Source: Pseudomonadota bacterium
GTDB lineage: Bacteria > Pseudomonadota > Gammaproteobacteria > Pseudomonadales > Pseudomonadaceae
Direction of reading: 5' to 3'
Length of the DNA: 33,170 nt
Assembly (NCBI GenBank): GCA_023431055.1
Contig: JAEYXX010000119.1
Location: 1-33,170, forward strand
The translations under genes were made by a program, and so were the position numbers. Shown in pieces: positions 24,006 through 33,170 of this stretch. The notes under the pieces are model-generated. The model was not told the origin of the DNA. It saw nothing but the letters and a program-made list of their open reading frames with translations, and ran no database searches. Every line of letters begins with the position of its first letter. Position 1 is the first letter of the stretch.

Positions 24006-25351
24006 CAGACGAGCCCTCCCACGGCCTGGGCGAACAGACGCCCACGTTCTTCGAAGTTCTTGAACATGTCCAGACTGGCGCAGGCCGGCGACAGCAGCAC
24101 GGCATCGCCAGCCTCGGCCAGCTCGCTGCAGCGCTGTACCGCTTCGTCCAGGGTTGCCACCCGCACCAGTGGCGCGGCATCACCCAGAGCGGCGGCGAGC
24201 AGTTCGGCATCACGGCCCAGCAACACCACGGCGCGGCAGAAGCGTGCCACCGGAGCCTTGAGCGCGGAGAAATCGGCGCCCTTGCCGTCGCCACCGGCGA
24301 TCAGTACCAGCTTGCCGGCGATGTCGGTACCAAGGCCTTCGATGGCCGCCAGCGCAGCACCGACATTGGTGGCCTTGGAATCGTCGTAGTAGTTCACGCC
24401 AGCGCGCTCACCGACCCACTGGCAGCGGTGCGGCAAACCGGCGAACTGGCGCAGGGTGGCGAGCATGGCCTCCATCGGCAGGCCGACGGCATGGCCCAGC
24501 GCCAGCGCCGCCAGGGCGTTGGACTGATTGTGCGCACCGCGAATCTTCAGTTCGCTCACCGGCAGCAGCGCCTCGAAGCGAAACGCCAGGCACTTCTCGC
24601 CGTTTTCCTCGAGCAGGCCAAAGCGCTTGAAGTCCGGCTTGCCCAGGCCGAATTCCCAGCAGGTCACCTGGTCGGCGATCAGCGGGCGCGACAGCGCGTC
24701 GTCGCGGTTGATCACCACCTGACGAGCGCCACGGAAGATCCGGTGCTTGGCCAGGTGATAGGCCGGCAGGCCGCTGTAGCGGTCCATGTGGTCTTCGCTG
24801 ATGTTCAGGCAAGTCGCCACTTCAGCGTTGAGCTGGTCGGTGGTTTCCAGCTGGAAGCTCGACAGTTCCAGCACGTACAGCTCGACGTTGTCGGCCAGCA
24901 GGTCCAGCGCCGGCGTCCCGAGGTTGCCGCCTACTGCGACGCGCTTGCCGGCTGCAGCGGCCATTTCGCCGACCAAGGTGGTAACGGTGCTCTTGGCATT
25001 GGAGCCGGTGATGGCCACGATCGGCGCCTTGGCGTGGCGCGCGAACAGATCGATATCGCCGGACAGCTTGACTCCGCGTGCGGCGGCCGCGGCCAGGGCT
25101 GGCGTGGAAATGGCCAGGCCCGGGCTCACGTACAGCTCCGAGGCACGGCAGAGGAAATCCACGTCCAGCTCACCGCAGCGTACTTCCACCTGCGGATAGT
25201 CACGCTTGAGCGTTTCCAGCTCCGGCGGGTTCGCGCGCGTATCGGCCACGGCAAAGCGCACGCCCTGCTGCGCGAGGAAGCGCACCAGGGACATGCCGCT
25301 CTTGCCGAGGCCGACAACGATGCGGAACTGGTCGGAAGCGATCAGGGTCAC
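24005..25351 (-). CDS. murD: UDP-N-acetylmuramoyl-L-alanine--D-glutamate ligase
   Basis: 448 aa, adds D-Glu. Seen: IVVGLGKSGMS (UDP site), ATP loop VAITGSNAKSTVTTL, LELSSFQLE, NISEDHMDRY, YYDDSKATN, LLSPACASLDMFKNFEERG. Ala replaces the usual Gly of the TGxNGKST loop, as I recall for other Pseudomonas MurD. The start is set at GTG 25351: GAGG is 9 nt upstream and VTLIASDQFRIVVG lines up with the MSLIASD start known in P. aeruginosa. The TTG at 25357 is only 3 nt from that GAGG, so unlikely. Six nt separate it from the mraY stop. Confidence 0.97.
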   Translation of the reverse strand: MTLIASDQFRIVVGLGKSGMSLVRFLAQQGVRFAVADTRANPPELETLKRDYPQVEVRCGELDVDFLCRASELYVSPGLAISTPALAAAAARGVKLSGDIDLFARHAKAPIVAITGSNAKSTVTTLVGEMAAAAGKRVAVGGNLGTPALDLLADNVELYVLELSSFQLETTDQLNAEVATCLNISEDHMDRYSGLPAYHLAKHRIFRGARQVVINRDDALSRPLIADQVTCWEFGLGKPDFKRFGLLEENGEKCLAFRFEALLPVSELKIRGAHNQSNALAALALGHAVGLPMEAMLATLRQFAGLPHRCQWVGERAGVNYYDDSKATNVGAALAAIEGLGTDIAGKLVLIAGGDGKGADFSALKAPVARFCRAVVLLGRDAELLAAALGDAAPLVRVATLDEAVQRCSELAEAGDAVLLSPACASLDMFKNFEERGRLFAQAVGGLV

Positions 25352-25357
25352 GCTCAA

Positions 25358-26440
25358 TTACCTCAGTTTCAGGGTGGCCAGGCCGATCAGCACGAGAATC
25401 ACGGTGATGATCCAGAAGCGGACGATCACGCGCGGCTCGGGCCAGCCCTTGAGTTCGAAATGGTGATGGATCGGCGCCATGCGGAACACGCGCTTGCCGG
25501 TCAGCTTGAAGCTGGCGACCTGGATGATCACCGACAGGGTTTCCATGACGAACACGCCGCCCATGATGAACAGCACGATTTCCTGGCGGACGATCACGGC
25601 AATGGTGCCCAGCGCGGCGCCGAGCGCCAGCGCACCGACGTCGCCCATGAACACCTGCGCCGGGTAGGTGTTGAACCACAGAAAGCCCAGGCCGGCACCC
25701 ACCAGCGCGGCGCAGAACACGATCAGTTCGCCCGAGCCCGGCACGTAGGGGATCAGCAGGTACTCGGCGAAATTCACATTGCCCGACAGGTAGCAGAAGA
25801 TGCCCAGGGCACCGCCGACCATCACGGTAGGCAGAATGGCCAGGCCGTCGAGGCCGTCGGTCAGGTTCACCGCGTTACTGGTGCCGACGATGACGAAGTA
25901 GGTCAGCACCACGAAGCCGACACCCAGGGGAATGGCGACGTCCTTCAGCAGCGGCAGGATCAGGGTAGTTTCCACCGGGCTCTGCGCAGTCATATAAAGG
26001 AAGGCGGCAGCAGCGAGGCCGAACACCGACTGCCAGAAATACTTCCAGCGGCTCGGCAGGCCGCGCGAGTTCTTCTCGATCACCTTGCGGTAGTCATCGA
26101 CCCAGCCGATGGCGCCGAACGCCAGGGTCACGGCCAGCACCACCCATACGTAGCGGTTGGACAGGTCGGCCCAGAGCAGGGTGCTGACGGCGATGGCGGT
26201 GAGAATCAGCGCGCCACCCATGGTCGGCGTGCCCTTCTTCGACAAATGCGACTGCGGGCCATCGTTGCGCACGGCCTGACCGATCTGACGCACCTGCAGG
26301 GTGCGGATCATCCAGGGGCCCAGCCACAGCGACAGCCCCAGAGCGGTGAGCACGCCGAGGATGCCGCGCAGGGTCAGGTACTGAAAGACCGCGAAGCCCT
26401 TGTGAAACTGTTGCAGGTACTCCGCCAGCAGCAGCAGCAT
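25358..26440 (-). CDS. mraY: Phospho-N-acetylmuramoyl-pentapeptide transferase
   Basis: 360 aa with about ten TM helices. It makes lipid I from UDP-MurNAc-pentapeptide and undecaprenyl phosphate at the inner membrane. Seen: [12 protein letters not shown], the catalytic [35 protein letters not shown], and the substrate-binding [16 protein letters not shown]. The ATG abuts the murF stop directly, with GGGGAG upstream. Confidence 0.98.
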   Translation of the reverse strand: MLLLLAEYLQQFHKGFAVFQYLTLRGILGVLTALGLSLWLGPWMIRTLQVRQIGQAVRNDGPQSHLSKKGTPTMGGALILTAIAVSTLLWADLSNRYVWVVLAVTLAFGAIGWVDDYRKVIEKNSRGLPSRWKYFWQSVFGLAAAAFLYMTAQSPVETTLILPLLKDVAIPLGVGFVVLTYFVIVGTSNAVNLTDGLDGLAILPTVMVGGALGIFCYLSGNVNFAEYLLIPYVPGSGELIVFCAALVGAGLGFLWFNTYPAQVFMGDVGALALGAALGTIAVIVRQEIVLFIMGGVFVMETLSVIIQVASFKLTGKRVFRMAPIHHHFELKGWPEPRVIVRFWIITVILVLIGLATLKLR

Positions 26441-27811
26441 TTAGTGATTCTCCCCAGATACGTCACACAGCGCCGCCACGACCTTGTCCATGGCTGCGCT
26501 GCGTGATCCCTTGATTAGTAGTGTGCTGCCGGCCTGTTCGGCGCGAAGCGCTTCGATCAGCTCGGCCTGATCGAAGAAGTGACGGCCTTTTGAGCCAAAC
26601 TCCTCGACCGCAAAACGCATCAGCGGGCCGACGGCGTAAAGTGCATCGACCTTGCCGGCGGCATGGCGGCCAACATCGCGATGGCCCTGTTCGGCCCACT
26701 CGCCCAGTTCGCCCATGTCCCCCAGCACCAGAACGGTGCGACCGGAGAAGCCGGCGAGTATATCCACCGCCGCACACATAGACACAGGGTTGGCGTTGTA
26801 ACTGTCATCGATAACCCGAACGCCGTTCGGCGCCAGCTGCGCTACGGCACGGCCCTTGACCGGCTGCAGGTTTTCCAGGCCCTGGACCATGGCGACCAAC
26901 GGCATGCCCAGGGCATGAGCCGCGGCGCAGGCAGCCAGTGCATTGGCGACGTTATGCTCGCCCAGCAGATTGAGCTGAATGCGCGCGCTGCCAAGCGGGC
27001 TGCGCAGAGTGAAGCCCTGGCAGCCGCGCTCGTCGCGGGCCAGGTCGCTGCCATGGAAGTCGGCGCGGGTGTCGCGCAGGGCGAAGCTGAGCACCTGACG
27101 CCCGGCGGCGCGGCGCTGCCAGGTGAGGAAGGCCTTGTCATCCAGATTGAGCACGGCCACGCCGTCGCTCGCCAAGCCTTCGAGAATCTCGCCCTTGGCC
27201 TCTACGATCTTTTCCGGACCACCGAACTCACCGACATGGGCGTTGCCGGCATTGGTGATGATCGCCACTTGCGGTCGGGTCAGGCTGACGGTGTAGGCGA
27301 TCTCGCCGACATGGTTGGCGCCCAGCTCGATGACGCCGGCGCGATGCTCGGGCGCCAGCTCGAGCAGGGTCAGCGGGGCGCCAAGATCGTTATTGAGGTT
27401 ACCGCGAGTGGCCAGTACCGCACCGTTCAGACCGGCGCGCAGAATGGAGGCGAGCATTTCCTTGACACTGGTCTTGCCACTGGAGCCGGTCACGGCAGCC
27501 AGCGGCCCGGTGAAGGCCTGGCGATTCAGTGCGCCCAGCTGACCAAGCGCCATGCGGGTATCGGCCACCAGCAACTGCGGCAGCGGCGCTCCCTCCACTT
27601 CCCGCTCGACCAACGCAGCAACGGCGCCCTTGGCAGCGACTTCGGCCAGATAGTCATGACCATCGAAACGCGGCCCGGCCAGCGCCACGAACAGCTGCCC
27701 GGCAGCGATGGTACGGCTGTCGGTACCCACTGCAGAGAAAGCGACATCGGCGCCGATCACCCGTGCGTTCAAGTCACCAGCAACTTCGCTGAGCAGCCAG
27801 GGCTTAAGCAT
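26441..27811 (-). CDS. murF: UDP-MurNAc-tripeptide--D-alanyl-D-alanine ligase
   Basis: 456 aa, adds D-Ala-D-Ala to complete the pentapeptide. Seen: VGTDSRTIAAGQLFVAL, ATP loop AAVTGSSGKTSVKEM, TRGNLNNDLGAPLTLLEL, ELGANHVGEI, NAGNAHVGEFG, and IDDSYNANPVSM. Its start overlaps the murE end by 8 nt, with GGGAGG 7 nt upstream of ATG. Confidence 0.98.
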   Translation of the reverse strand: MLKPWLLSEVAGDLNARVIGADVAFSAVGTDSRTIAAGQLFVALAGPRFDGHDYLAEVAAKGAVAALVEREVEGAPLPQLLVADTRMALGQLGALNRQAFTGPLAAVTGSSGKTSVKEMLASILRAGLNGAVLATRGNLNNDLGAPLTLLELAPEHRAGVIELGANHVGEIAYTVSLTRPQVAIITNAGNAHVGEFGGPEKIVEAKGEILEGLASDGVAVLNLDDKAFLTWQRRAAGRQVLSFALRDTRADFHGSDLARDERGCQGFTLRSPLGSARIQLNLLGEHNVANALAACAAAHALGMPLVAMVQGLENLQPVKGRAVAQLAPNGVRVIDDSYNANPVSMCAAVDILAGFSGRTVLVLGDMGELGEWAEQGHRDVGRHAAGKVDALYAVGPLMRFAVEEFGSKGRHFFDQAELIEALRAEQAGSTLLIKGSRSAAMDKVVAALCDVSGENH

Positions 27812-29266
27812 GAGCGGCCTCCCAGGCCGACAGGGCCTTGTTCGCTTCGATCAGATCGGAGAACGGCTGACGCACGCCCATGATCTCCTGATAATCCTCG
27901 TGGCCCTTGCCAGCCAGCACCAGCACATCGGCCGCCTCGGCCTGGGTGATCAGACGCGCAATGGCATCGCCACGACCGTGGATGAACTGCACCTGCTCCG
28001 GCGAAACGAAGCCGGCGCGAATATCAGCAACAATCTGCGCAGGGTCTTCGGTGCGTGGATTGTCATCGGTCACCCACACCCCATCGGCCAGACGCTCGGC
28101 CACCGCTGCCATCAGCGGGCGCTTGCCGCGATCACGATCACCGCCACAGCCGAACAGACACATCAGACGCCCCTCGACATGCGGGCGCATGGCTTCCAGC
28201 ACTTTTTCCAGCGCATCGGGGGTGTGCGCGTAATCGACCACCACCAGCGGCTTGTCGCCGCCACCCAGACGCTGCATGCGACCGGCCGGCCCCTGCAGCT
28301 GCGGCAGCACCTTGAGGATTTCATCCAGGCCGTAGTCCAGACCCAACAGCGCGCCGACCACAGCCAGCAGATTGCTCAGGTTGAAGCGACCGAGCAGGTT
28401 GCTGCGCAGCACGCCCTCACCACGCGGCGTGACCAGGCGCGCGCGCACACCGTGATCGTCGAAGTGCGCTTCGCTGCAATAAAGGAAGGCACCGGCATCA
28501 TTCAGGCTGTAACCGATCAGGCGCGACTCGTGCGCCTGCGCGGCCAACTCACGCCCGAAGGCATCATCGAGGTTGATCACCCGGCAACGCAGATTCGGCC
28601 AGGCGAACAGCTTGGCCTTGGCTGCGCCATAGGCCTCCATGCTGTCGTGGTAATCGAGGTGATCACGCGACAGGTTGGTGAACACCGCCACGTCGAATTC
28701 CAGCGCGGCGACACGGCCCTGGTCCAGGCCATGGGAAGAGACTTCCATGGCCACGGCGCGGGCACCGGCCTGCTTGAGAGACGCCAGGGTCGCCTGCACG
28801 CCGACCGGATCGGGCGTGGTGTGCTTGCCCTGCTCCAGCGCGCCATGGAAACCGTTGCCCAAAGTACCCACGATGCCGCACGGCTGGCCGAGCAGATCCA
28901 GTGCCTGAGCCAGCAACTGGCTGACACTGGTCTTGCCATTGGTGCCAGTAACGCCAACCAGATACAGGGCACGACTCGGTTCACCGTATAAACGTCCGGC
29001 GATAGCCGAAAGCTGCTTGGCCAGGCCTTTTACCGGAACCAGCACGGCACTCTCGGCGTGCATGGCCGGGGCGCCCTCGGCCTCGAAGGCGACGGCGGCA
29101 GCACCGCGAGCAATGGCATCGGCGATATGCACGCGACCATCCTGCTGGGTACCCGGCACCGCCAGGAACAGATCACCCGGACGCACCTTGCGGCTGTCCA
29201 GGGTCAGTTCACGAATCAGCACGCCGCTTTCGGCAGCGGGCAACAATTGATTGAGCGGCATGGGCA

Positions 29267-29267
<1 letters not shown>
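27804..29267 (-). CDS. murE: UDP-MurNAc-L-Ala-D-Glu--meso-diaminopimelate ligase
   Basis: 487 aa. Seen: LTLDSRKVRPGDLFLAVPG, ATP loop GVTGTNGKTSVSQL, HTTPDPVG, MEVSSHGLDQGRV, NLSRDHLDYH, VDYAHTPDALEKVL, FGCGGDRDRGKRPLM and DNPRTEDP. The DNPR motif marks the meso-DAP (not lysine) enzyme, in line with Gram-negative peptidoglycan. The start at 29267 overlaps the ftsI stop by 1 nt (TGATG); a second ATG two codons later is possible. Confidence 0.98.
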
Positions 29268-31280
<2,013 letters not shown>

Positions 31281-31284
<4 letters not shown>

Positions 31285-32228
31285 CGCAATTTCTCCGCGA
31301 TGCGCATCACCGCGCTGCGCGAGCGCGGATTGGCCTTGAGCTCTGCCTCACCGGCGTAAACCGGCTTGCCGATCAATTTCAGACGCGGCTCGAAGGCTTT
31401 CGGGATGATCGGCAGGTCGCGCGGCAGCTTGTCCGCCTCGCCCTTGGCCTGACGCTTCATGAACTGCTTGACGATGCGGTCTTCCAGCGAGTGGAAGCTG
31501 ATCACCACCAGGCGACCGCCCACCTCCAGCGCTTCAAGCGCTGCTTCGAGGCCGCGCTCGAGATCACCGAGCTCGTTATTGATGCAAATGCGGATGCCCT
31601 GGAAGGCACGGGTCGCCGGATTCTTGCCCTTTTCCCAAGCGGGGTTGGCATCGGTCAGCACTTTCGCCAGATCGGCAGTGCGGGTGAATGGCTGTTCAGC
31701 CCGACGCTGCACCACGGCACGCGCCATGCGCTTGGCGAAACGCTCCTCGCCGTAATCCTTCATCACCCGGGCGATTTCATCTTCGGCCGCCGTGGCGATC
31801 CAGTCAGCGGCACTGACACCAGCATCCGGGTTCATGCGCATGTCCAGCGGGCCGTCATTGAGGAAGCTGAAGCCACGCTCGGGGTCGTCCAGCTGCGGCG
31901 ACGAGACACCCAGGTCCAGCAGGATGCCGGAGACCTGCCCGGAAATGCCGCGGACAACAGCCTCGTCGCCAAGTTCCGCAAAACTGCGCTGCACAACGAC
32001 AAAGCGGCCGTCTTCGGCCGCCAATGCTTCCCCGGTGGCTATTGCCAGGGGATCCTTGTCGAACCCCAATAGCCGCCCACCTGGACCGAGTTTTTGCAGG
32101 ATCAGCCGGCTGTGCCCTCCCCGTCCGAAGGTGCCATCCATATAGCAACCGTCAGCGCGCACGGCGAGCCCCTCGACGGCTTCGTCGAGCAGCACGGTGA
32201 TATGGCGCAAGGTATCGGTCATGGTCAC
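31281..32228 (-). CDS. rsmH: 16S rRNA (cytosine1402-N4)-methyltransferase
   Basis: 315 aa, formerly mraW. It methylates N4 of C1402 in the ribosomal P site using S-adenosylmethionine. Seen: [18 protein letters not shown] loop [73 protein letters not shown], and the C-terminal [14 protein letters not shown]. Start: GTG 32228 overlaps the mraZ stop (GTGA); ATG 32222 is equally possible, and neither has a clear Shine-Dalgarno, which fits coupling to mraZ. Confidence 0.97.
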
Positions 32229-32680
32229 AGGATCAGGCTACGCAATTCATCGGAAAGGGCTCCCGGCTGCTTGATGGCGGCCAGGTCGTTTGCTGCTTGG
32301 GCGTTCCAGGTTTCTTCATCCCACAGCTGGAATTTGTTCAGGTGGCCGACCAGCATCGCGTGCTTGTCGAGCTTCACATGGTCACGCAGGCGCGGCGGGA
32401 TCAGGATGCGCGCACTGCCGTCCATTTCGAGATCCACCGCATTCCCTACCAGCAGGCGCTGCAGGATCCGGTTCTTCTCATCCAGGGAGGCCAGCACGCT
32501 GAGCTTTTCCTCGATCCGCTCCCACTCCACCAGGGGATAGATGTTCAGGCAGGGGTCATTGATGTCGATGGTCACGATGAGCTGGCCCGCGCAACGCGAA
32601 ACGAGCTCGTCACGATACCGACTCGGCATCGCGAGGCGCCCTTTGGCGTCGAGACTGATGGCGTTAGCTCCGCGAAACAC
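32225..32680 (-). CDS. mraZ: Transcriptional regulator MraZ
   Basis: 151 aa, two SpoVT-AbrB-like repeats, each with a DxxGR motif: [16 protein letters not shown] (residues 9-24) and [16 protein letters not shown] (about 85-100). MraZ forms a ring and represses the dcw operon by binding spaced direct repeats upstream of its own gene; candidate repeats lie at 32714-32747. In the second repeat the usual GR is AR, which is common. The start is a GTG with GGGGAAG upstream; [15 protein letters not shown] is the family N-terminus. Confidence 0.98.
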   Translation of the reverse strand: MFRGANAISLDAKGRLAMPSRYRDELVSRCAGQLIVTIDINDPCLNIYPLVEWERIEEKLSVLASLDEKNRILQRLLVGNAVDLEMDGSARILIPPRLRDHVKLDKHAMLVGHLNKFQLWDEETWNAQAANDLAAIKQPGALSDELRSLIL

Positions 32681-32713
32681 GGTTGCGCTTCCCCTTTAAT
32701 TAGCTGTCCGTGC

Positions 32714-32747
32714 CCATAAAAACCCACTTCATGCCACTTTTCACCAC
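32714..32747 (-). promoter_or_regulatory. MraZ operator: four boxes at 10-bp spacing
   Basis: On the minus strand GTGG, GTGG, GTGG and ATGG start exactly 10 bp apart (plus-strand positions 32744-47, 32734-37, 32724-27, 32714-17). The two boxes nearest mraZ extend to TGGG. MraZ proteins of other bacteria bind TGGGN direct repeats with 5-nt spacers, i.e. a 10-bp period on one DNA face. Placed just downstream of the predicted -10, they would block initiation or clearance. Confidence 0.85.
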
Positions 32748-32755
32748 TTGCGCAC

Positions 32756-32785
32756 ACTATAGAAACGCCTACGCCCCACCGTCAA
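32756..32785 (-). promoter_or_regulatory. Sigma70-like promoter of the dcw cluster (PmraZ)
   Basis: On the minus strand TTGACG (32785-32780), 18 nt, TATAGT (32761-32756). Predicted start is near 32749, giving a 5' UTR of about 70 nt that carries the four MraZ boxes. Beyond it, 32786-32989 is AT-richer and holds no gene I can support; it shows a short palindrome AAGCCGGCTT but no clear terminator after rnpB. Confidence 0.72.
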
Positions 32786-32989
32786 GGCGCTGCGGAACGG
32801 AAAAATCCTTACAGGGCCGGTATTTAGCGAACAAAAGCGAGGGGAAAAGGGGTGCCGAAGCCGGCTTTCGACAGATAAATCTCAGCCAATCCAGAAAGCT
32901 GAAATCCGAACTTAAAGTAATTTGTTAAGAGTAAGAATTTTTTGGTATCAGAAGAGCGGGGAATAGAAGCGCAAAACGAGAGAAGGAGG

Positions 32990-33170
32990 GAGGAGAGTCG
33001 ATCTATAAGCCGGGTTCTGTCGAGGACAGCCATTCCTCTACGACGTACATCACTGCACGCCTTTAGCAACCTACCCGGTTCCAGCGCGGGCCACGCCGAT
33101 GGAACCCTATTTGGTCTTGCTCCGAGTGGGGTTTACCTAGCCACGGACTGTTGCCAGCCGTGCGGTGCGC
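32990..33170 (-). ncRNA. rnpB: RNase P RNA, bacterial type A (3' part, runs off the right edge)
   Basis: On the minus strand the 3' end reads GACAGAACCCGGCTTATAG, the universal 3' end of RNase P RNA. Upstream are GGGTAAACCCC-type and GGGTTCCATCGGCGTGGCC elements and the GGTTGCTAAAGG region of the type A catalytic core. It is the ribozyme that matures tRNA 5' ends. The exact 3' end (about 32990) is estimated. rnpB next to mraZ is the usual arrangement in Pseudomonas. Confidence 0.96.

Noticed and set aside
25108..25351. murD start at TTG 25357
   Set aside because: The GAGG ribosome site is only 3 nt from the TTG but 9 nt from GTG 25351, and homologues begin at the latter position.
32710..32928. 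72-aa plus-strand open frame between mraZ and rnpB
   Set aside because: It overlaps the dcw promoter and MraZ boxes, has no ribosome site and shows no recognisable sequence.
32824..33069. 81-aa minus-strand open frame
   Set aside because: Its start lies inside rnpB and it runs through AT-rich leader DNA; no coding character.

Overview
This window is GC-rich chromosomal DNA from a Pseudomonas (sensu lato). The gene order and proteins match the stretch of the Pseudomonas core genome from a YajQ/PanE block through argJ, secA, dciA, lpxC and the division and cell wall (dcw) cluster up to mraZ and rnpB. REP-type repeats between genes, close to GTAGGAGCG-N-CGCGA, suggest a P. mendocina/oleovorans-like lineage, but the species is inference.

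Layout, left to right. (1) 1-117: the 5' end of a group IIC intron on the minus strand, sitting just after the terminator of an mscS-type gene. (2) 164-1576: mscS-like channel gene and yajQ, minus strand. (3) 1715-6254, plus strand: a receiver/degenerate-GGDEF regulator, panE, a membrane histidine kinase and a PduO-type cobalamin adenosyltransferase, with tight junctions. (4) 6413-12291, minus strand: a Nudix/ThiE-like fusion coupled to a GST gene, argJ (its 3' UTR holds seven perfect 7-bp repeats) and secA. (5) 12533-13987: an M23 peptidase gene divergent from dciA. (6) 14097-14906: an 810-bp non-coding, hairpin-like transposable element with matching ends and an 8-bp target duplication, inserted in the T-tract of the lpxC terminator. 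(7) 14960-32680, minus strand: lpxC and the complete dcw cluster mraZ-rsmH-ftsL-ftsI-murE-murF-mraY-murD-ftsW-murG-murC-ddlB-ftsQ-ftsA-ftsZ, nearly all genes overlapping or abutting. (8) 32990-33170: 3' part of rnpB.

The dcw genes make the UDP-MurNAc-pentapeptide (MurC, D, E, F, Ddl), move it to lipid carriers (MraY, MurG) and polymerise it at the septum (FtsW, FtsI, FtsL, FtsQ, FtsA, FtsZ). LpxC commits UDP-GlcNAc to lipid A. MraZ autoregulates the cluster, and four candidate MraZ boxes with exact 10-bp spacing lie just downstream of a sigma70-like promoter. Most of the window is conserved housekeeping DNA. I see no defence system, prophage, CRISPR array or biosynthetic cluster. The most novel material is in the two mobile elements, both placed at intrinsic terminators, followed by the signalling genes at 1715-5675.
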